A DNA stretch of 64,000 bases from Rikenellaceae bacterium (GCA_020860245.1 JAJBUQ010000008.1:84919-148918); one strand, 5' to 3'; numbered from the stretch's first letter, positions 44,109 to 53,305 are shown. Made by a program: numbers and translations. Notes: a model not told the origin generated them from the letters alone.

Positions 44109-44951
44109 TTATTTAAGATCAACTGTCTGGCAAGTATCCATATCGTTATAGTCGAGATTCTCGCCTGTCATACCCCAGATGAATGTGTACGCGCTCGTAG
44201 CACATGCGGAGTGGATAGACCACTGAGGAGAAATTACCGCTTCTTCGCACTTCATCCATACGTGGCGTGTCTCCTGAGGTTCACCCATGAAGTGGCATAC
44301 AGCCTGATCCGAAGGAAGATCGAAATAAAAATAAGCCTCCATACGGCGGTTGTGAGTGTGAGCCGGCATGGTATTCCAAACGCTTCCCGGCTGAAGTTCG
44401 GTCATACCCATCTGAAGCTGGCACGTAGGAAGAACTTCTTTAACGATCATACGATTGATGATGCGGTGGTTGCTGCCTTCGAGCGAACCTAATTCAAGAA
44501 CGACGGCATCCTTCTTAGTCACCTTCTTCGTAGGATAAGATGCGTGCGCAGGTGCGGAATTGAAATAAAATTTTGCAGGATTAGCAGCATCCACACTTTT
44601 GAATATAACCTTTTTAACCCCGCGTTCGATATAGAGAGCCTCTTTATAGTCGATGTCGTAAGTTTCACCGTCTGCAACTACCTGTCCGGCACCGCCTACG
44701 TTGATAAGTCCGAGTTCCCTCCTTTCAAGGAAATAATCTGTGCGAATCTCTTCCGGCGCAGTAAGTTCGAGTTCTTCACCGGCAGGAACCGCTCCTCCGA
44801 CGACGAGCCTGTCATACATGGTATAGACCATATTAATCTCGTTAGGGATCATAAGATTCTCTACGAGGAAGTGCTCACGTATGGTTTCTGTGTCGTAGAA
44901 CATGAAGTCATTCTGATGACTTGCATACCTGATCTCAAAATTCTGTTTCAT
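44109..44951 (-). CDS. kduI: 5-dehydro-4-deoxy-D-glucuronate isomerase
   Basis: Isomerises 5-keto-4-deoxyuronate, the open form of the unsaturated uronates released by pectin lyases and GH105, to DKII. 280 residues, cupin fold with the metal-binding PAHTHNRRMEAYFYFD near 195 (two His and a Glu). Family-typical length. First gene of kduI-kduD-kdgK-kdgA-exuT. Confidence 0.96.
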   Translation of the reverse strand: MKQNFEIRYASHQNDFMFYDTETIREHFLVENLMIPNEINMVYTMYDRLVVGGAVPAGEELELTAPEEIRTDYFLERRELGLINVGGAGQVVADGETYDIDYKEALYIERGVKKVIFKSVDAANPAKFYFNSAPAHASYPTKKVTKKDAVVLELGSLEGSNHRIINRMIVKEVLPTCQLQMGMTELQPGSVWNTMPAHTHNRRMEAYFYFDLPSDQAVCHFMGEPQETRHVWMKCEEAVISPQWSIHSACATSAYTFIWGMTGENLDYNDMDTCQTVDLK

Positions 44952-45010
44952 AATATCTTTGTTTTAATTTCAATCCTTACTCTTGGGACGGAACAATCCA
45001 TTCCATATTA

Positions 45011-45018
45011 CAAAAATA
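45011..45018 (-). promoter_or_regulatory. Promoter -7 box of the kduI operon
   Basis: TATTTTTG on the minus strand, 59 nt before the kduI ATG. Confidence 0.5.
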
Positions 45019-45088
45019 TGCAATTTTTTCGTATTTGTAAATGGATACCGTATTTTAAAATTTTTTATTAAAACATGCGGACAATCAA

Positions 45089-46033
45089 TTACATAATACC
45101 GTAAAATTTTTTTATGTTATCCGCTACTTTTTCAACCAGAAGTTCCCGTGCCTCACGCGATGCCCAACCGCTATGCGGAGCGATTATCAACTTATCCCGA
45201 TTTTTAACATTAAGCAACGGATTATCAGCGCTTAACGGCTCGTTTTCGAACACATCGAGACCTGCTCCTGCGATGCGGTCTTGATCCAGCGCTTCGGCTA
45301 AGGCGTCTTCCACGACGATACCCCCTCTGCCCATATTTACGATAACAGCTGTTTTTTTCATAACATTAAGTTCCGGGGCTCCTATGAGACCTTTAGTGTC
45401 CTTATTCAACGGAGCGTGGATCGTAATGATATCCGACTCTTCCAACAGTAGTTCAAGAGTTTTATGCGGATATTCCGCTTTGGTATTTTTTCCCGATGTA
45501 GAGTGATACGACACCTCCGCTCCGAATACCTTGGCGATCTCCGCCACACGTCTGCCTATATTCCCCAAACCGATAATTCCCCATTTTTTCCCATTAATTT
45601 CGGATATATTTCTTGCGGTGTGGAACGTCAGACCGCTTCTGGAATAGCTTCCGTCTTTTACATAACGGTCGTAATAAAGTATGTTCCGCAACAGTGCGAG
45701 CACATAGGCTAACGTGGCTTCCGCAACGCTCTCAGTTGAATACGCTGGAACATTTCTGACGGCAATGCCCTTCCTCTCCGCGTACTCCACGTCCACATTA
45801 TTAACCCCTGTCGCGGATACGCATACCAGTTTTAAATTCGGAAGTACGTCCATTATCTCCTTTGTAATAAGAACCTTATTAACGATAATGACATCAGCAT
45901 TCTTAGCGCGGTATATGACATCCTGCGCTAAGGTGTTGTCATAATCGGTAAATTCTCCCAGCTCTGCCAACGGCGAGAGGTCAATCCCTTCGAGCGGATA
46001 GGCATCGAGGTATACTATATTTATTTTCTCCAT
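45089..46033 (-). CDS. D-isomer 2-hydroxyacid dehydrogenase (glycerate dehydrogenase-like)
   Basis: 314 residues from the ATG at 46033, 4 nt past the preceding gene's stop. NAD-binding GLGNIGRRVAEIAK near 155, active Arg in VNMGRGGIV, Glu in DVFENEPL and His in APHSGWAS. The best fit is HprA/glycerate (hydroxypyruvate) dehydrogenase, but the exact acid cannot be read. Cotranscribed with the phosphodiesterase gene. No terminator was recognised after it. Confidence 0.88.
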   Translation of the reverse strand: MEKINIVYLDAYPLEGIDLSPLAELGEFTDYDNTLAQDVIYRAKNADVIIVNKVLITKEIMDVLPNLKLVCVSATGVNNVDVEYAERKGIAVRNVPAYSTESVAEATLAYVLALLRNILYYDRYVKDGSYSRSGLTFHTARNISEINGKKWGIIGLGNIGRRVAEIAKVFGAEVSYHSTSGKNTKAEYPHKTLELLLEESDIITIHAPLNKDTKGLIGAPELNVMKKTAVIVNMGRGGIVVEDALAEALDQDRIAGAGLDVFENEPLSADNPLLNVKNRDKLIIAPHSGWASREARELLVEKVADNIKKFYGIM

Positions 46034-46037
46034 ACGA

Positions 46038-46535
46038 TTATTTTTTTCTTCTCCATTCACCGACTTCGAGGTCGCGTATATCGTTTCCGTCGATTGTGAA
46101 CCTTATAGCCGTCCGCACGTTATGGAATCCATAATGCCCACATGCTCCGGGATTTATATGAAGCATGTTCCGTTTACGGTCGGGCATGACTTTCAGAATA
46201 TGCGAATGTCCGCTGATGAAAATTTTTGGACGGAATTCATCTATCTTGACAAGGGCCTCTTTATCGTAGCGTCCGGGATATCCTCCGATATGGGTCATGA
46301 GAATCTTCACCTCCTCGCATTTAAAACACTGGTATTTAGGATAAACCACGCGAACTTTCGCATCGTCGATATTGCCGTACACTCCTATTAACGGTTTGAA
46401 GGCAGCGATCCTGTCCGCGGTTTCAAGGTTTCCGAAGTCGCCTGCATGAAGTATAACGTCCACATCTTTAAGAAATTCCATTACATCCGTGTCAAATCCG
46501 CAATGAGTATCCGATATTAAACCTACAATAGTCAT
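46038..46535 (-). CDS. YfcE/MJ0936-type metallophosphoesterase
   Basis: 165 residues from the ATG at 46535 (MTIVGLISDTHC); the frame continues upstream only through the nrdJ terminator. Calcineurin-like metal motifs: SDTHCGFD, HAGDFGN, GNIDD, MTHIGGYPG, SGHSH and NPGACG. Small members of this family hydrolyse phosphodiesters; the substrate is unknown. Follows nrdJ after the terminator and precedes the dehydrogenase gene by 4 nt. Confidence 0.93.
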   Translation of the reverse strand: MTIVGLISDTHCGFDTDVMEFLKDVDVILHAGDFGNLETADRIAAFKPLIGVYGNIDDAKVRVVYPKYQCFKCEEVKILMTHIGGYPGRYDKEALVKIDEFRPKIFISGHSHILKVMPDRKRNMLHINPGACGHYGFHNVRTAIRFTIDGNDIRDLEVGEWRRKK

Positions 46536-46552
46536 AAGAAATAAAAATAAAA

Positions 46553-46576
46553 TCGGTCGGCATAGGCACCGACCGA
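46553..46576 (-). terminator. Terminator of nrdJ
   Basis: Stem TCGGTCGG / CCGACCGA with an 8-nt loop and a long T-rich tail on the minus strand. Confidence 0.88.
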
Positions 46577-46597
46577 CAATATAACATTTTTTTCGGA

Positions 46598-49159
46598 TTA
46601 TCCGCACTTGGAATGTCCGCAGGACTGGCAGACGAGGCACCCTTCCTGATAGACAAGACTATCCTGACCACATTCGGGACAGATATTGTTCTTTGGTTTT
46701 GTCCCGTTTGGGATATACCTGTGCAATGCACGCTCCACACCGTTCTTCCATGTGTTGATTGTCGAACTATTTAGTCTCAATCCCGACACGAGATTTACGA
46801 CATCCACAATCAGCATTCCGTTCCTCAGCACTCCTGAGATAAGTTTTGCGTAATTCCAGAACTCCTCGTCGAAGAGTCGGGATATACCTCCGATAGTGTT
46901 TTTATATCCGTATTTATCCTCATACTGGAAGTCATACCGTTTAGTTCCGTCTGCCTCTTTGACTTGTACGATCCAGCCCTTTTTTATACGTTTGGGAATA
47001 TACATCGCATCCTCTTCAATCTTACCGGTAAATATCTCGTACGGGCGTTCGTTGTAGATGCCCACGAACGCGATCCAGTCCTCGTGGCCGTTCTTAAAAC
47101 GCACGATGTCCGCTTCGAGTTCTTTCGGGCGCTTCAACGGCGGTTTGTAATCAGTGCTTTTATCTTTTTTATCCTTGGCAACGAGAACCCCTGCGCGCGA
47201 TCCGTCGCGATAAACGGTCACTCCCTTGCATCCGCACTCCCACGCAGTCTGGTAAACTTTGCCTACGAGCTTCTCCGATACGTTGTTAGGCAGGTTCACG
47301 GTCACGGATATGGAGTGGTCCACCCATTTCTGGATAGCTCCCTGCATTTTTACTTTACTTACCCAGTCGATATCGTTCGAAGTAGCCTCGTAATAAGGCG
47401 ATTTTTTCACGAGTTCCTCGACCTGTTCATCGGTAAGATTTTCGATCTGCTCTTTAGTGTAACCGTTTACCTCCAGCCACACCACGAATTTATGATGGAA
47501 TACGTTGTATTCTTCCCATGAATCACCGACCTCGTCCACAAACGTAATCTTGACATCCTTATCGTTAGGATTCACCTTCCTTCTACGTTTATATACGGGA
47601 AGGAATACCGGTTCTATTCCCGAAGTGGTCTGCGACATAAGGCTGGTTGTTCCGGTCGGAGCAATAGTAAGCATAGCCACATTGCGCCTTCCGTGTTTAA
47701 CCATATCCTCATACAGCGCAGGGTCGGCATCCTTGATCCTGTTTATCATTGGATTCCGAGCTTCTTTTTCGGCATTGTACATTTGGAAGGGTCCGCGCTC
47801 TTTAGCGAGTTCGACAGATGCTCTGTATGCTTCGACGGCGAGCGTCTTCTGAATCTCGACCGCAAATTCCGTCGCTTCGTCCGTACCGTATTTATATCCG
47901 AGAGCTGCGAGCATATCCCCTTCGGCAGTTATTCCCAAACCGGTGCGTCGTCCCTGAAGGGCTTTTTCCTGTATCTTTTTCCAAAGGTTAAGTTCCACGT
48001 AACGGATATCGTTATCCTCAGGATCATGAGATATTTTCTTGATTATAGCTTCTATTTTTTCTAATTCAAGGTCGATTATGTCGTCCATCATCCTCATAGC
48101 TTTACCTACATGTATGCGGAACTTATCCATATCGAATCTGGCCTGCGGAGTAAACGGATCGTCTACATAACCGTAGAGGTTTAGCGCAAGCAGACGACAG
48201 CTGTCGTAAGGGCATAACGGAATCTCCCCGCACGGATTGGTGGATACGGTGCGGAATCCCTCGGCAGCGTAACAATCGGGCACGGATTCGCGTATGATCG
48301 TATCCCAGAACAATATTCCCGGTTCTGCGGACTTCCATGCGTTATGGACGATCTTATTCCAGAGCGAGCGGGCGTCTATCTGTTTGGTATACGTGGGATC
48401 TTCCGAGTCGATAGGGAACTTTTGAATATATTTTTTTCCGGCAACGACAGCCTTCATGAATTCGTCGTCGATCTTAACCGATACGTTAGCTCCCGTAACT
48501 TTGCCTGTCTCGACCTTTGCATCTATAAAATTTTCAGCATCGGGATGTTTTATAGACAAGGACAGCATCAACGCTCCACGCCTTCCGTCCTGCGCAACCT
48601 CACGTGTGGAATTGGAATATCTTTCCATAAAGGGAACTATACCCGTAGAGGTCAGCGCACTGTTGAGCACAGGGCTCCCGGTAGGACGAATATGAGACAA
48701 GTCGTGCCCTACTCCTCCGCGACGCTTCATAAGCTGAACCTGTTCTTCGTCTATTCTGATTATTCCTCCGTATGAATCCGCCGGATTTTTATGCCCTATA
48801 ACGAAACAGTTCGAGAGAGAAGCGATCTGAAGATTATTCCCGATTCCCGTCATGGGCCCGCCCTGCGGAATAATATATTTAAAATCCTTTAACAAACCGT
48901 GGATCTCGGCAGATTCCATTCCATTCGGATATTTACTCTCGATACGGGCAATTTCACCAGCGATGCGCCAGTGCATTTGTTCGGGCGATTTTTCATAGAT
49001 TTTACCCATCGAATCCTTTAACGCATATTTGCTCACCCATACGGTACCTGCAAGTTCGTCGCCTTTAAAATAATTTCTGGCTTCTTCCACAGCCTCGGCA
49101 TAGGTATATTCCTTTAGGTCTTCGTTTACCTTTTTTTCGGATGTTGTTTTAGCGGACAT
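46598..49159 (-). CDS. nrdJ: Adenosylcobalamin-dependent ribonucleotide reductase, class II
   Basis: Makes deoxyribonucleotides using B12, without need for or harm from oxygen. 853 residues: radical-site motifs SNCFVIGHKN, STNPCGEIPL near 305 (Cys and Glu), GLGITAEGDMLAALGY and MLTIAPTGTTSLMSQTTSG near 495. The C-terminus has a TSCPD-like region followed by a zinc ribbon (CPECGQDS ... CLVCQSCGHSKC). No cobalamin riboswitch is visible in the 187 nt upstream. No class Ia or III enzyme is in the window. Confidence 0.95.
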   Translation of the reverse strand: MSAKTTSEKKVNEDLKEYTYAEAVEEARNYFKGDELAGTVWVSKYALKDSMGKIYEKSPEQMHWRIAGEIARIESKYPNGMESAEIHGLLKDFKYIIPQGGPMTGIGNNLQIASLSNCFVIGHKNPADSYGGIIRIDEEQVQLMKRRGGVGHDLSHIRPTGSPVLNSALTSTGIVPFMERYSNSTREVAQDGRRGALMLSLSIKHPDAENFIDAKVETGKVTGANVSVKIDDEFMKAVVAGKKYIQKFPIDSEDPTYTKQIDARSLWNKIVHNAWKSAEPGILFWDTIIRESVPDCYAAEGFRTVSTNPCGEIPLCPYDSCRLLALNLYGYVDDPFTPQARFDMDKFRIHVGKAMRMMDDIIDLELEKIEAIIKKISHDPEDNDIRYVELNLWKKIQEKALQGRRTGLGITAEGDMLAALGYKYGTDEATEFAVEIQKTLAVEAYRASVELAKERGPFQMYNAEKEARNPMINRIKDADPALYEDMVKHGRRNVAMLTIAPTGTTSLMSQTTSGIEPVFLPVYKRRRKVNPNDKDVKITFVDEVGDSWEEYNVFHHKFVVWLEVNGYTKEQIENLTDEQVEELVKKSPYYEATSNDIDWVSKVKMQGAIQKWVDHSISVTVNLPNNVSEKLVGKVYQTAWECGCKGVTVYRDGSRAGVLVAKDKKDKSTDYKPPLKRPKELEADIVRFKNGHEDWIAFVGIYNERPYEIFTGKIEEDAMYIPKRIKKGWIVQVKEADGTKRYDFQYEDKYGYKNTIGGISRLFDEEFWNYAKLISGVLRNGMLIVDVVNLVSGLRLNSSTINTWKNGVERALHRYIPNGTKPKNNICPECGQDSLVYQEGCLVCQSCGHSKCG

Positions 49160-49304
49160 AATTTTATTTCATTTATATCGGTCGGGAATTAATACTTTTC
49201 AATTCATGCAAGTTTATTACATTTTTCGTGCAATCGGCATCGATTTGAAATAAAGTTACTAACAATCCACACCATATTGACAATCAGATTATTACAAAAT
49301 AATA

Positions 49305-49332
49305 GCTGTTGCACGTTACATTTTCAACAGCT
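49305..49332 (-). terminator. Possible weak terminator of folB
   Basis: AGCTGTTG / CAACAGCT inverted repeat (8 bp, 12-nt loop) followed by ATTATTTTG on the minus strand, 15 nt past the folB stop. Confidence 0.45.
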
Positions 49333-49346
49333 TATGAAAAAAGTTA

Positions 49347-49703
49347 TTAACAAGAGAGCGTCACGCTTGTTTTTTCCACTTTTCCTCCTAACGGCGGGAA
49401 TTTTTTGGAAACTTTTACAGTTACTTTTTCAATACCCGGAAATTTAGCACGAACGGAATTCGCGATACGAAAAGCGACATTTTCGAGAATCCGCGATTTT
49501 ACCGCCATCTGCTCCGCGACAGTGTTGTATACTTCAAGGTAATTTATAGTCGAATTAATGTCGTCCGTCTCTGCCGGAAGGGTAATATCGGCTACAATGC
49601 TAATATCTACCGTGAATTCGTTGCCCATAATTTGTTCCGTATCATAACAACCGTGATAGGCATAGAATTCCATGCCTTCTATCTCAATAATACCTTTTTT
49701 CAT
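49347..49703 (-). CDS. folB: Dihydroneopterin aldolase
   Basis: Folate synthesis: dihydroneopterin to 6-hydroxymethyl-dihydropterin plus glycolaldehyde. 118 residues, single FolB domain: EGMEFYAYHGCYDTEQ at 9-24 with Tyr and His, NYLEVYNTV near 69, and VKVSKKFPPLGGKVE with the catalytic Lys near 103. Complete and alone in its unit. Confidence 0.94.
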   Translation of the reverse strand: MKKGIIEIEGMEFYAYHGCYDTEQIMGNEFTVDISIVADITLPAETDDINSTINYLEVYNTVAEQMAVKSRILENVAFRIANSVRAKFPGIEKVTVKVSKKFPPLGGKVEKTSVTLSC

Positions 49704-50008
49704 TCAATAGAATTTTCACAAAATAAATTAAAAACGGAGTATATTACAAATCTAAGGGCAGCGTGGTATATCTAAAATTCTTATATTAATTTAAGACGAT
49801 CCGGTAATCCAAGCACATCATTTCATTGCGCTCTATTCATTATAGTTTAATATGGAGGCGGCACGGAATTTTTTACGTGTGAAGCCGCACGATACTATTA
49901 ACTTTTCTTACATTCCAAGAATATGGTATGCGTTTCGGGAACAGTCACGAATAAATTCGCACGATGCCTCTCAACTTTCACTATATTTGCATTTACAATC
50001 GAAGAGAT
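49704..50008. other. Divergent intergenic region between folB and ribD
   Basis: 305 nt with a folB -7 box (TAGATTTG, minus, 49747-49754) and a ribD -7 box (TATATTTG, plus, 49982-49989). The middle is AT-rich with no recognisable gene; a 75-codon frame at 49852-50079 crosses the ribD start and is judged spurious. Confidence 0.5.
49982..49989 (+). promoter_or_regulatory. Promoter -7 box of ribD
   Basis: TATATTTG, 19 nt before the ATG. Same short spacing as at panB. Confidence 0.6.
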
Positions 50009-51091
50009 ATGAGCGACGAATTATATATGAGAAGATGCCTCGAACTTGCATCTCTTGGGGAGAGCTACGCAGCCCCTAATCCTATGGTGGGTTCAGTAAT
50101 AGCACATGACGGCAGAATAATCGGGGAAGGATATCATCGGAGATGCGGAGGTCCGCACGCGGAAGTGAATGCGGTAAATTCAGTAACTGATAAGGAACTT
50201 CTCGAACGAAGCACTCTGTATGTAAATCTGGAACCATGCAGCCATTGGGGTAAGACACCTCCGTGTGCGGATATGATAATCGAGAGTAAAATCCCAAAGG
50301 TAGTGGTAGGAATGGTCGATCCTTTCGCAAAGGTGTGCGGTGAAGGAATCCGCAAATTAAAGGGTGCGGGCGTGGATGTTACTGTGGGGGTGTTGGAAGA
50401 AGAATGCAGGTTCCTGAATCGTAAATTTATAACGTTCCACGAAAAAAAACGTCCTTATATCACACTCAAATGGGCGCAGACGATAGACGGGTATTTAGAT
50501 AACAACAGAGATGCGGAGATTCCGGCGACATGGATGACGGGGCCAATATGCAGGAAGCTCGTTCACCGGATGCGCACCACGCACATGGGAATCCTTGCGG
50601 GTACGAATACTATAATCCGTGATAATCCGTCCTTTACCGCAAGAGAGTGGTCGGGAAGACAACCACTAAGGGTGGTTTTAGACCGCAGGCTCCGACTGAA
50701 TAAGAGTTCTAATGTATTCAACGACAAAGCGGAAACAGTTTTATTTACTTACGATGATAATCTCCCCGGAGCGGAAAAATTATTTTCAGGTATTGCCATA
50801 ACCGGATGGATCAGGGGTAAAGACGATATTACACAAGTTATGGACGGACTTTATAAAATGAATATCCAGTCCTTGTTTGTAGAGGGAGGCGCGGAATTAT
50901 TCAGAACTCTGATCTCGAGTAATCTTTGGGATGAAGCGAAAGTATTCGTTTCACAACTCTCTGTCAGGGATCTTGCAGGGGGACTGGACACTGATCCTAC
51001 CGGAATCAAGGCTCCGGATCTTCCTGACAGGGTATGCGGACGTGAAATTATAGACGGCTCAACACTATTGACCATTTACAACCGGAATTAA
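50009..51091 (+). CDS. ribD: Bifunctional riboflavin synthesis deaminase/reductase
   Basis: Two steps of riboflavin synthesis. 360 residues from the ATG at 50009 (MSDELYMRRCLELA); the frame upstream overlaps the promoter. The N-terminal deaminase (1-140) carries HAEVNAV and PCSHWGKTPPC (Zn ligands). The C-terminal reductase (150-360) shows THMGILAGTNTIIRDNPSF and VEGGAELFRTL. Single gene, convergent with trmN6 over 74 nt that show no clear terminator. Confidence 0.95.
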   Translation: MSDELYMRRCLELASLGESYAAPNPMVGSVIAHDGRIIGEGYHRRCGGPHAEVNAVNSVTDKELLERSTLYVNLEPCSHWGKTPPCADMIIESKIPKVVVGMVDPFAKVCGEGIRKLKGAGVDVTVGVLEEECRFLNRKFITFHEKKRPYITLKWAQTIDGYLDNNRDAEIPATWMTGPICRKLVHRMRTTHMGILAGTNTIIRDNPSFTAREWSGRQPLRVVLDRRLRLNKSSNVFNDKAETVLFTYDDNLPGAEKLFSGIAITGWIRGKDDITQVMDGLYKMNIQSLFVEGGAELFRTLISSNLWDEAKVFVSQLSVRDLAGGLDTDPTGIKAPDLPDRVCGREIIDGSTLLTIYNRN

Positions 51092-51165
51092 GGGTCAGGA
51101 CGCTTATAGCGACGACAGTTACGTACCATACGATTTTTCGGGAATAATTCGGAATAGACCTGCTA

Positions 51166-51882
51166 TTAGAATTTAATGTAAAAATCAGCTGTGAGGCGTC
51201 TGTATTCCTCCGTATATGAATGGCGGATATTTTTTTCTATCGTCAGGGCATCATGGATGCATTCAGATACCTTTAACGAGAACTCCATTAACACGCGTTT
51301 GACTGGTCCACCTTCAAGCGGCCGTATATCGGTCCGACGGATACAGTACAGTCCGCAGCTATTTGCGGATCTGATAAAGATCTCCGCCTCCGTTAAAGGA
51401 TAAATTACAGCAAACCTGCCTTTATCCGCAAGAAGTTCCTTAGCTGCCTGCAATAATTCTTCCTGGGTAAGACAATCCGTATGGCGTGCGGAAGTTCGTC
51501 CGGCATACGGCGATTTAAGGGAATTTATAAAATACGGGGGATTAGATATTATAAGATCATATTTTTGAGTGGTACGGCGTGCAAAATCCTGAATAGAACT
51601 ATTGAATACAGTCAATCTTCGGTTCCACGGGGAGAGTTCGAAATTAATTTCAGCCTGATTACAGGAATCCTCCTCTATCTCCACCGCATCGATTTCAGAA
51701 TCGGGATTTCTCTGGGCCATCATAAGTGCGATAACTCCGGTACCGGTTCCTATATCGAGAATTTTAGTAAAATTTCCGGGAGTTACCCATGCACCTAAAA
51801 GGACACCGTCCGTACCGACTTTCATCGCGCACTTATCCTGGCGGACGGTGAATTGTTTGAATCGGAAATAATCGTTAGGCAT
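51166..51882 (-). CDS. trmN6: tRNA1(Val) (adenine(37)-N6)-methyltransferase
   Basis: 238 residues from the ATG at 51882 (MPNDYFRFKQFTVRQDKCAM). A longer frame upstream reads through the tRNA gene and is rejected. SAM-binding LDIGTGTGVIALMMAQRNP near 50 and the N6-adenine motif SNPPYFINSL near 122. The YfiC/TrmN6 family methylates A37 of tRNA-Val1 in E. coli; the target here could differ. A tRNA-Arg gene ends 5 nt upstream on the same strand, which implies a shared transcript. Confidence 0.9.
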   Translation of the reverse strand: MPNDYFRFKQFTVRQDKCAMKVGTDGVLLGAWVTPGNFTKILDIGTGTGVIALMMAQRNPDSEIDAVEIEEDSCNQAEINFELSPWNRRLTVFNSSIQDFARRTTQKYDLIISNPPYFINSLKSPYAGRTSARHTDCLTQEELLQAAKELLADKGRFAVIYPLTEAEIFIRSANSCGLYCIRRTDIRPLEGGPVKRVLMEFSLKVSECIHDALTIEKNIRHSYTEEYRRLTADFYIKF

Positions 51883-51887
51883 AGGAG

Positions 51888-51959
51888 TGACCTCGACGGG
51901 AATCGAACCCATATCATCAGAACCGGAATCTGACGTTCTATCCATTGAACTACGAGGCC
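51888..51959 (-). tRNA. tRNA-Arg (anticodon CCG)
   Basis: Cloverleaf read by eye on the minus strand: acceptor GGCCTCG / CGAGGTC (one G-U), D-arm GTTC ... GAAC, anticodon stem TCAGA / TCTGA with loop TTCCGGT (anticodon CCG), T-arm ATGGG-TTCGATT-CCCGT, discriminator A. 72 nt; CCA is not encoded. It sits 33 nt past the alpha-oxoamine synthase stop and 5 nt before the trmN6 ATG. Confidence 0.93.
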
Positions 51960-51966
51960 TGACAAA

Positions 51967-51985
51967 GGACCGTACCGGACGGCCC
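51967..51985 (-). terminator. Hairpin between the oxoamine synthase gene and tRNA-Arg
   Basis: Minus strand GGGCCGT / ACGGTCC (7 bp, one U-G) with a CCGGT loop, followed by TTTGT. Too short a U-tract for a strong terminator; it may mark tRNA precursor processing or partial termination. Confidence 0.45.
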
Positions 51986-51992
51986 CCTTTAT

Positions 51993-53240
51993 TTATTCAG
52001 CCATTGAAGGCATAGGTTTCTGATATTCACCCGCTTCCAGCTTGCCACGGCACTTAGCGAAGCAATCGAGAGTATATTTGACATCATCAAGAGTGTGAAC
52101 GGCAGTAGGTATTATACGAAGAATAATCTCCCCCTTGGGGATAACCGGATAAACCACAACCGAACAAAACAGATTGTAAGTCTCGCGAAGATCCACTACA
52201 AGGTTGGTAGCCTCGTCCACACCGCCCTTCATATATACGGGAGTAACAGGGGACAAGGTACACCCTATATCGAATCCGTTATCGCGGAATCCGTTCTGAA
52301 GCGCATTCACGATAGTCCAAAGTTTCTCTCTGAGCTCAGGCTGAGTCTGAATTAGCTCCAGACGCTTCAATGCTCCTATAACCATCGGCATAGGGAGCGA
52401 TTTGGCGTATGTCTGCGAGCGCATGTTATATCGCAGGAAGTCTACGATCTCTTTATCGGCGGCGATAAATCCGCCTATCCCTGCCATCGATTTAGCGAAT
52501 GTAGAAAAATGGAGGTCTACCTGATCTTCCACTCCGTAGTGCTCCGCGACACCGGCACCTGTTCTACCCATCGTACCGAATCCGTGTGCGTCGTCCACGA
52601 GAAGTCTGAAGTTATAATCTTTTTTAAATTTTACTATCTCGTCCAGCCTGCCCAGATCGCCCTTCATTCCGAATACCCCTTCGGTAATTACGAGGATACC
52701 CCCTTTGGTCTGCTCTGCAACCTTGGTCGCATGGTCGAACTGCGCTTTGAAGCTGTCCATATCGTTGTGCGCAAACACGAACCGTTTGCCCGTATGCATA
52801 CGAAGTCCGTCGATAATGCAGGCGTGGGATTCCGAATCATATACCACTACGTCATGTCTGCTGAGGATAGTATCGATAACCGAGATCATCCCCTGATAAC
52901 CGAAATTAAGGAGGAAGGCATCTTCTTTTTTTACGAACGCAGCGAGGTTTCTCTCGAGCTCTTCGTGCCAAACAGTCTGTCCGCTCATCATTCGCGCCCC
53001 CATAGGAGCTGCCATTCCGAACCGCACGGCCCCTTCTGCATCGGCTTTTCTAACTTCCGGGTGGTTCGCAAGACCAAGATAATTGTTAAGGCTCCAGTTG
53101 AGAACTTCGCGTCCGCGGAAGTTCATTCTGGGACCAATCTCGCCTTCCAGTTTAGGGAAGGTAAAATATCCGTGGCTCTGTCTTTGGTATTTACCAATCG
53201 GACCGCCCGAATTTTTTTTTATTCTTTCAAATATATCCAC
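51993..53240 (-). CDS. Alpha-oxoamine synthase (serine palmitoyltransferase / cysteate acyltransferase / KBL-like)
   Basis: PLP enzyme that condenses an amino acid with an acyl-CoA or acyl-ACP. 415 residues: LNNYLGLANHPEVRKA near 51, YDSESHACIIDG near 134, DDAHGFGTMGRTGAG near 215, and the PLP-Lys in FSTFAKSMAGIGG near 245. In Bacteroidota such proteins make 3-ketosphinganine (from serine), sulfonolipid precursors (from cysteate) or aminoketobutyrate; the sequence does not decide. A -7 box (TACTTTTG, 53298-53305) precedes it. Head of a unit that may run on into tRNA-Arg and trmN6. Confidence 0.85.
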   Translation of the reverse strand: MDIFERIKKNSGGPIGKYQRQSHGYFTFPKLEGEIGPRMNFRGREVLNWSLNNYLGLANHPEVRKADAEGAVRFGMAAPMGARMMSGQTVWHEELERNLAAFVKKEDAFLLNFGYQGMISVIDTILSRHDVVVYDSESHACIIDGLRMHTGKRFVFAHNDMDSFKAQFDHATKVAEQTKGGILVITEGVFGMKGDLGRLDEIVKFKKDYNFRLLVDDAHGFGTMGRTGAGVAEHYGVEDQVDLHFSTFAKSMAGIGGFIAADKEIVDFLRYNMRSQTYAKSLPMPMVIGALKRLELIQTQPELREKLWTIVNALQNGFRDNGFDIGCTLSPVTPVYMKGGVDEATNLVVDLRETYNLFCSVVVYPVIPKGEIILRIIPTAVHTLDDVKYTLDCFAKCRGKLEAGEYQKPMPSMAE

Positions 53241-53297
53241 AACTGTATTACTTTATTATTAAGTTTGAAGCCGGCAATATTTTGCCATGTAAGGTTA

Positions 53298-53305
53298 CAA
53301 AAGTA
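53298..53305 (-). promoter_or_regulatory. Promoter -7 box of the alpha-oxoamine synthase unit
   Basis: TACTTTTG on the minus strand, 57 nt before the ATG. Confidence 0.5.

Noticed and set aside
49160-49346. Possible cobalamin riboswitch before B12-dependent nrdJ
   Set aside because: I looked for the conserved B12-box core on the minus strand and found neither it nor a matching fold; region is short and AT-rich.
49852-50079. 75-codon frame ahead of and overlapping ribD
   Set aside because: Crosses the ribD -7 box and start in another frame; no recognisable domain.
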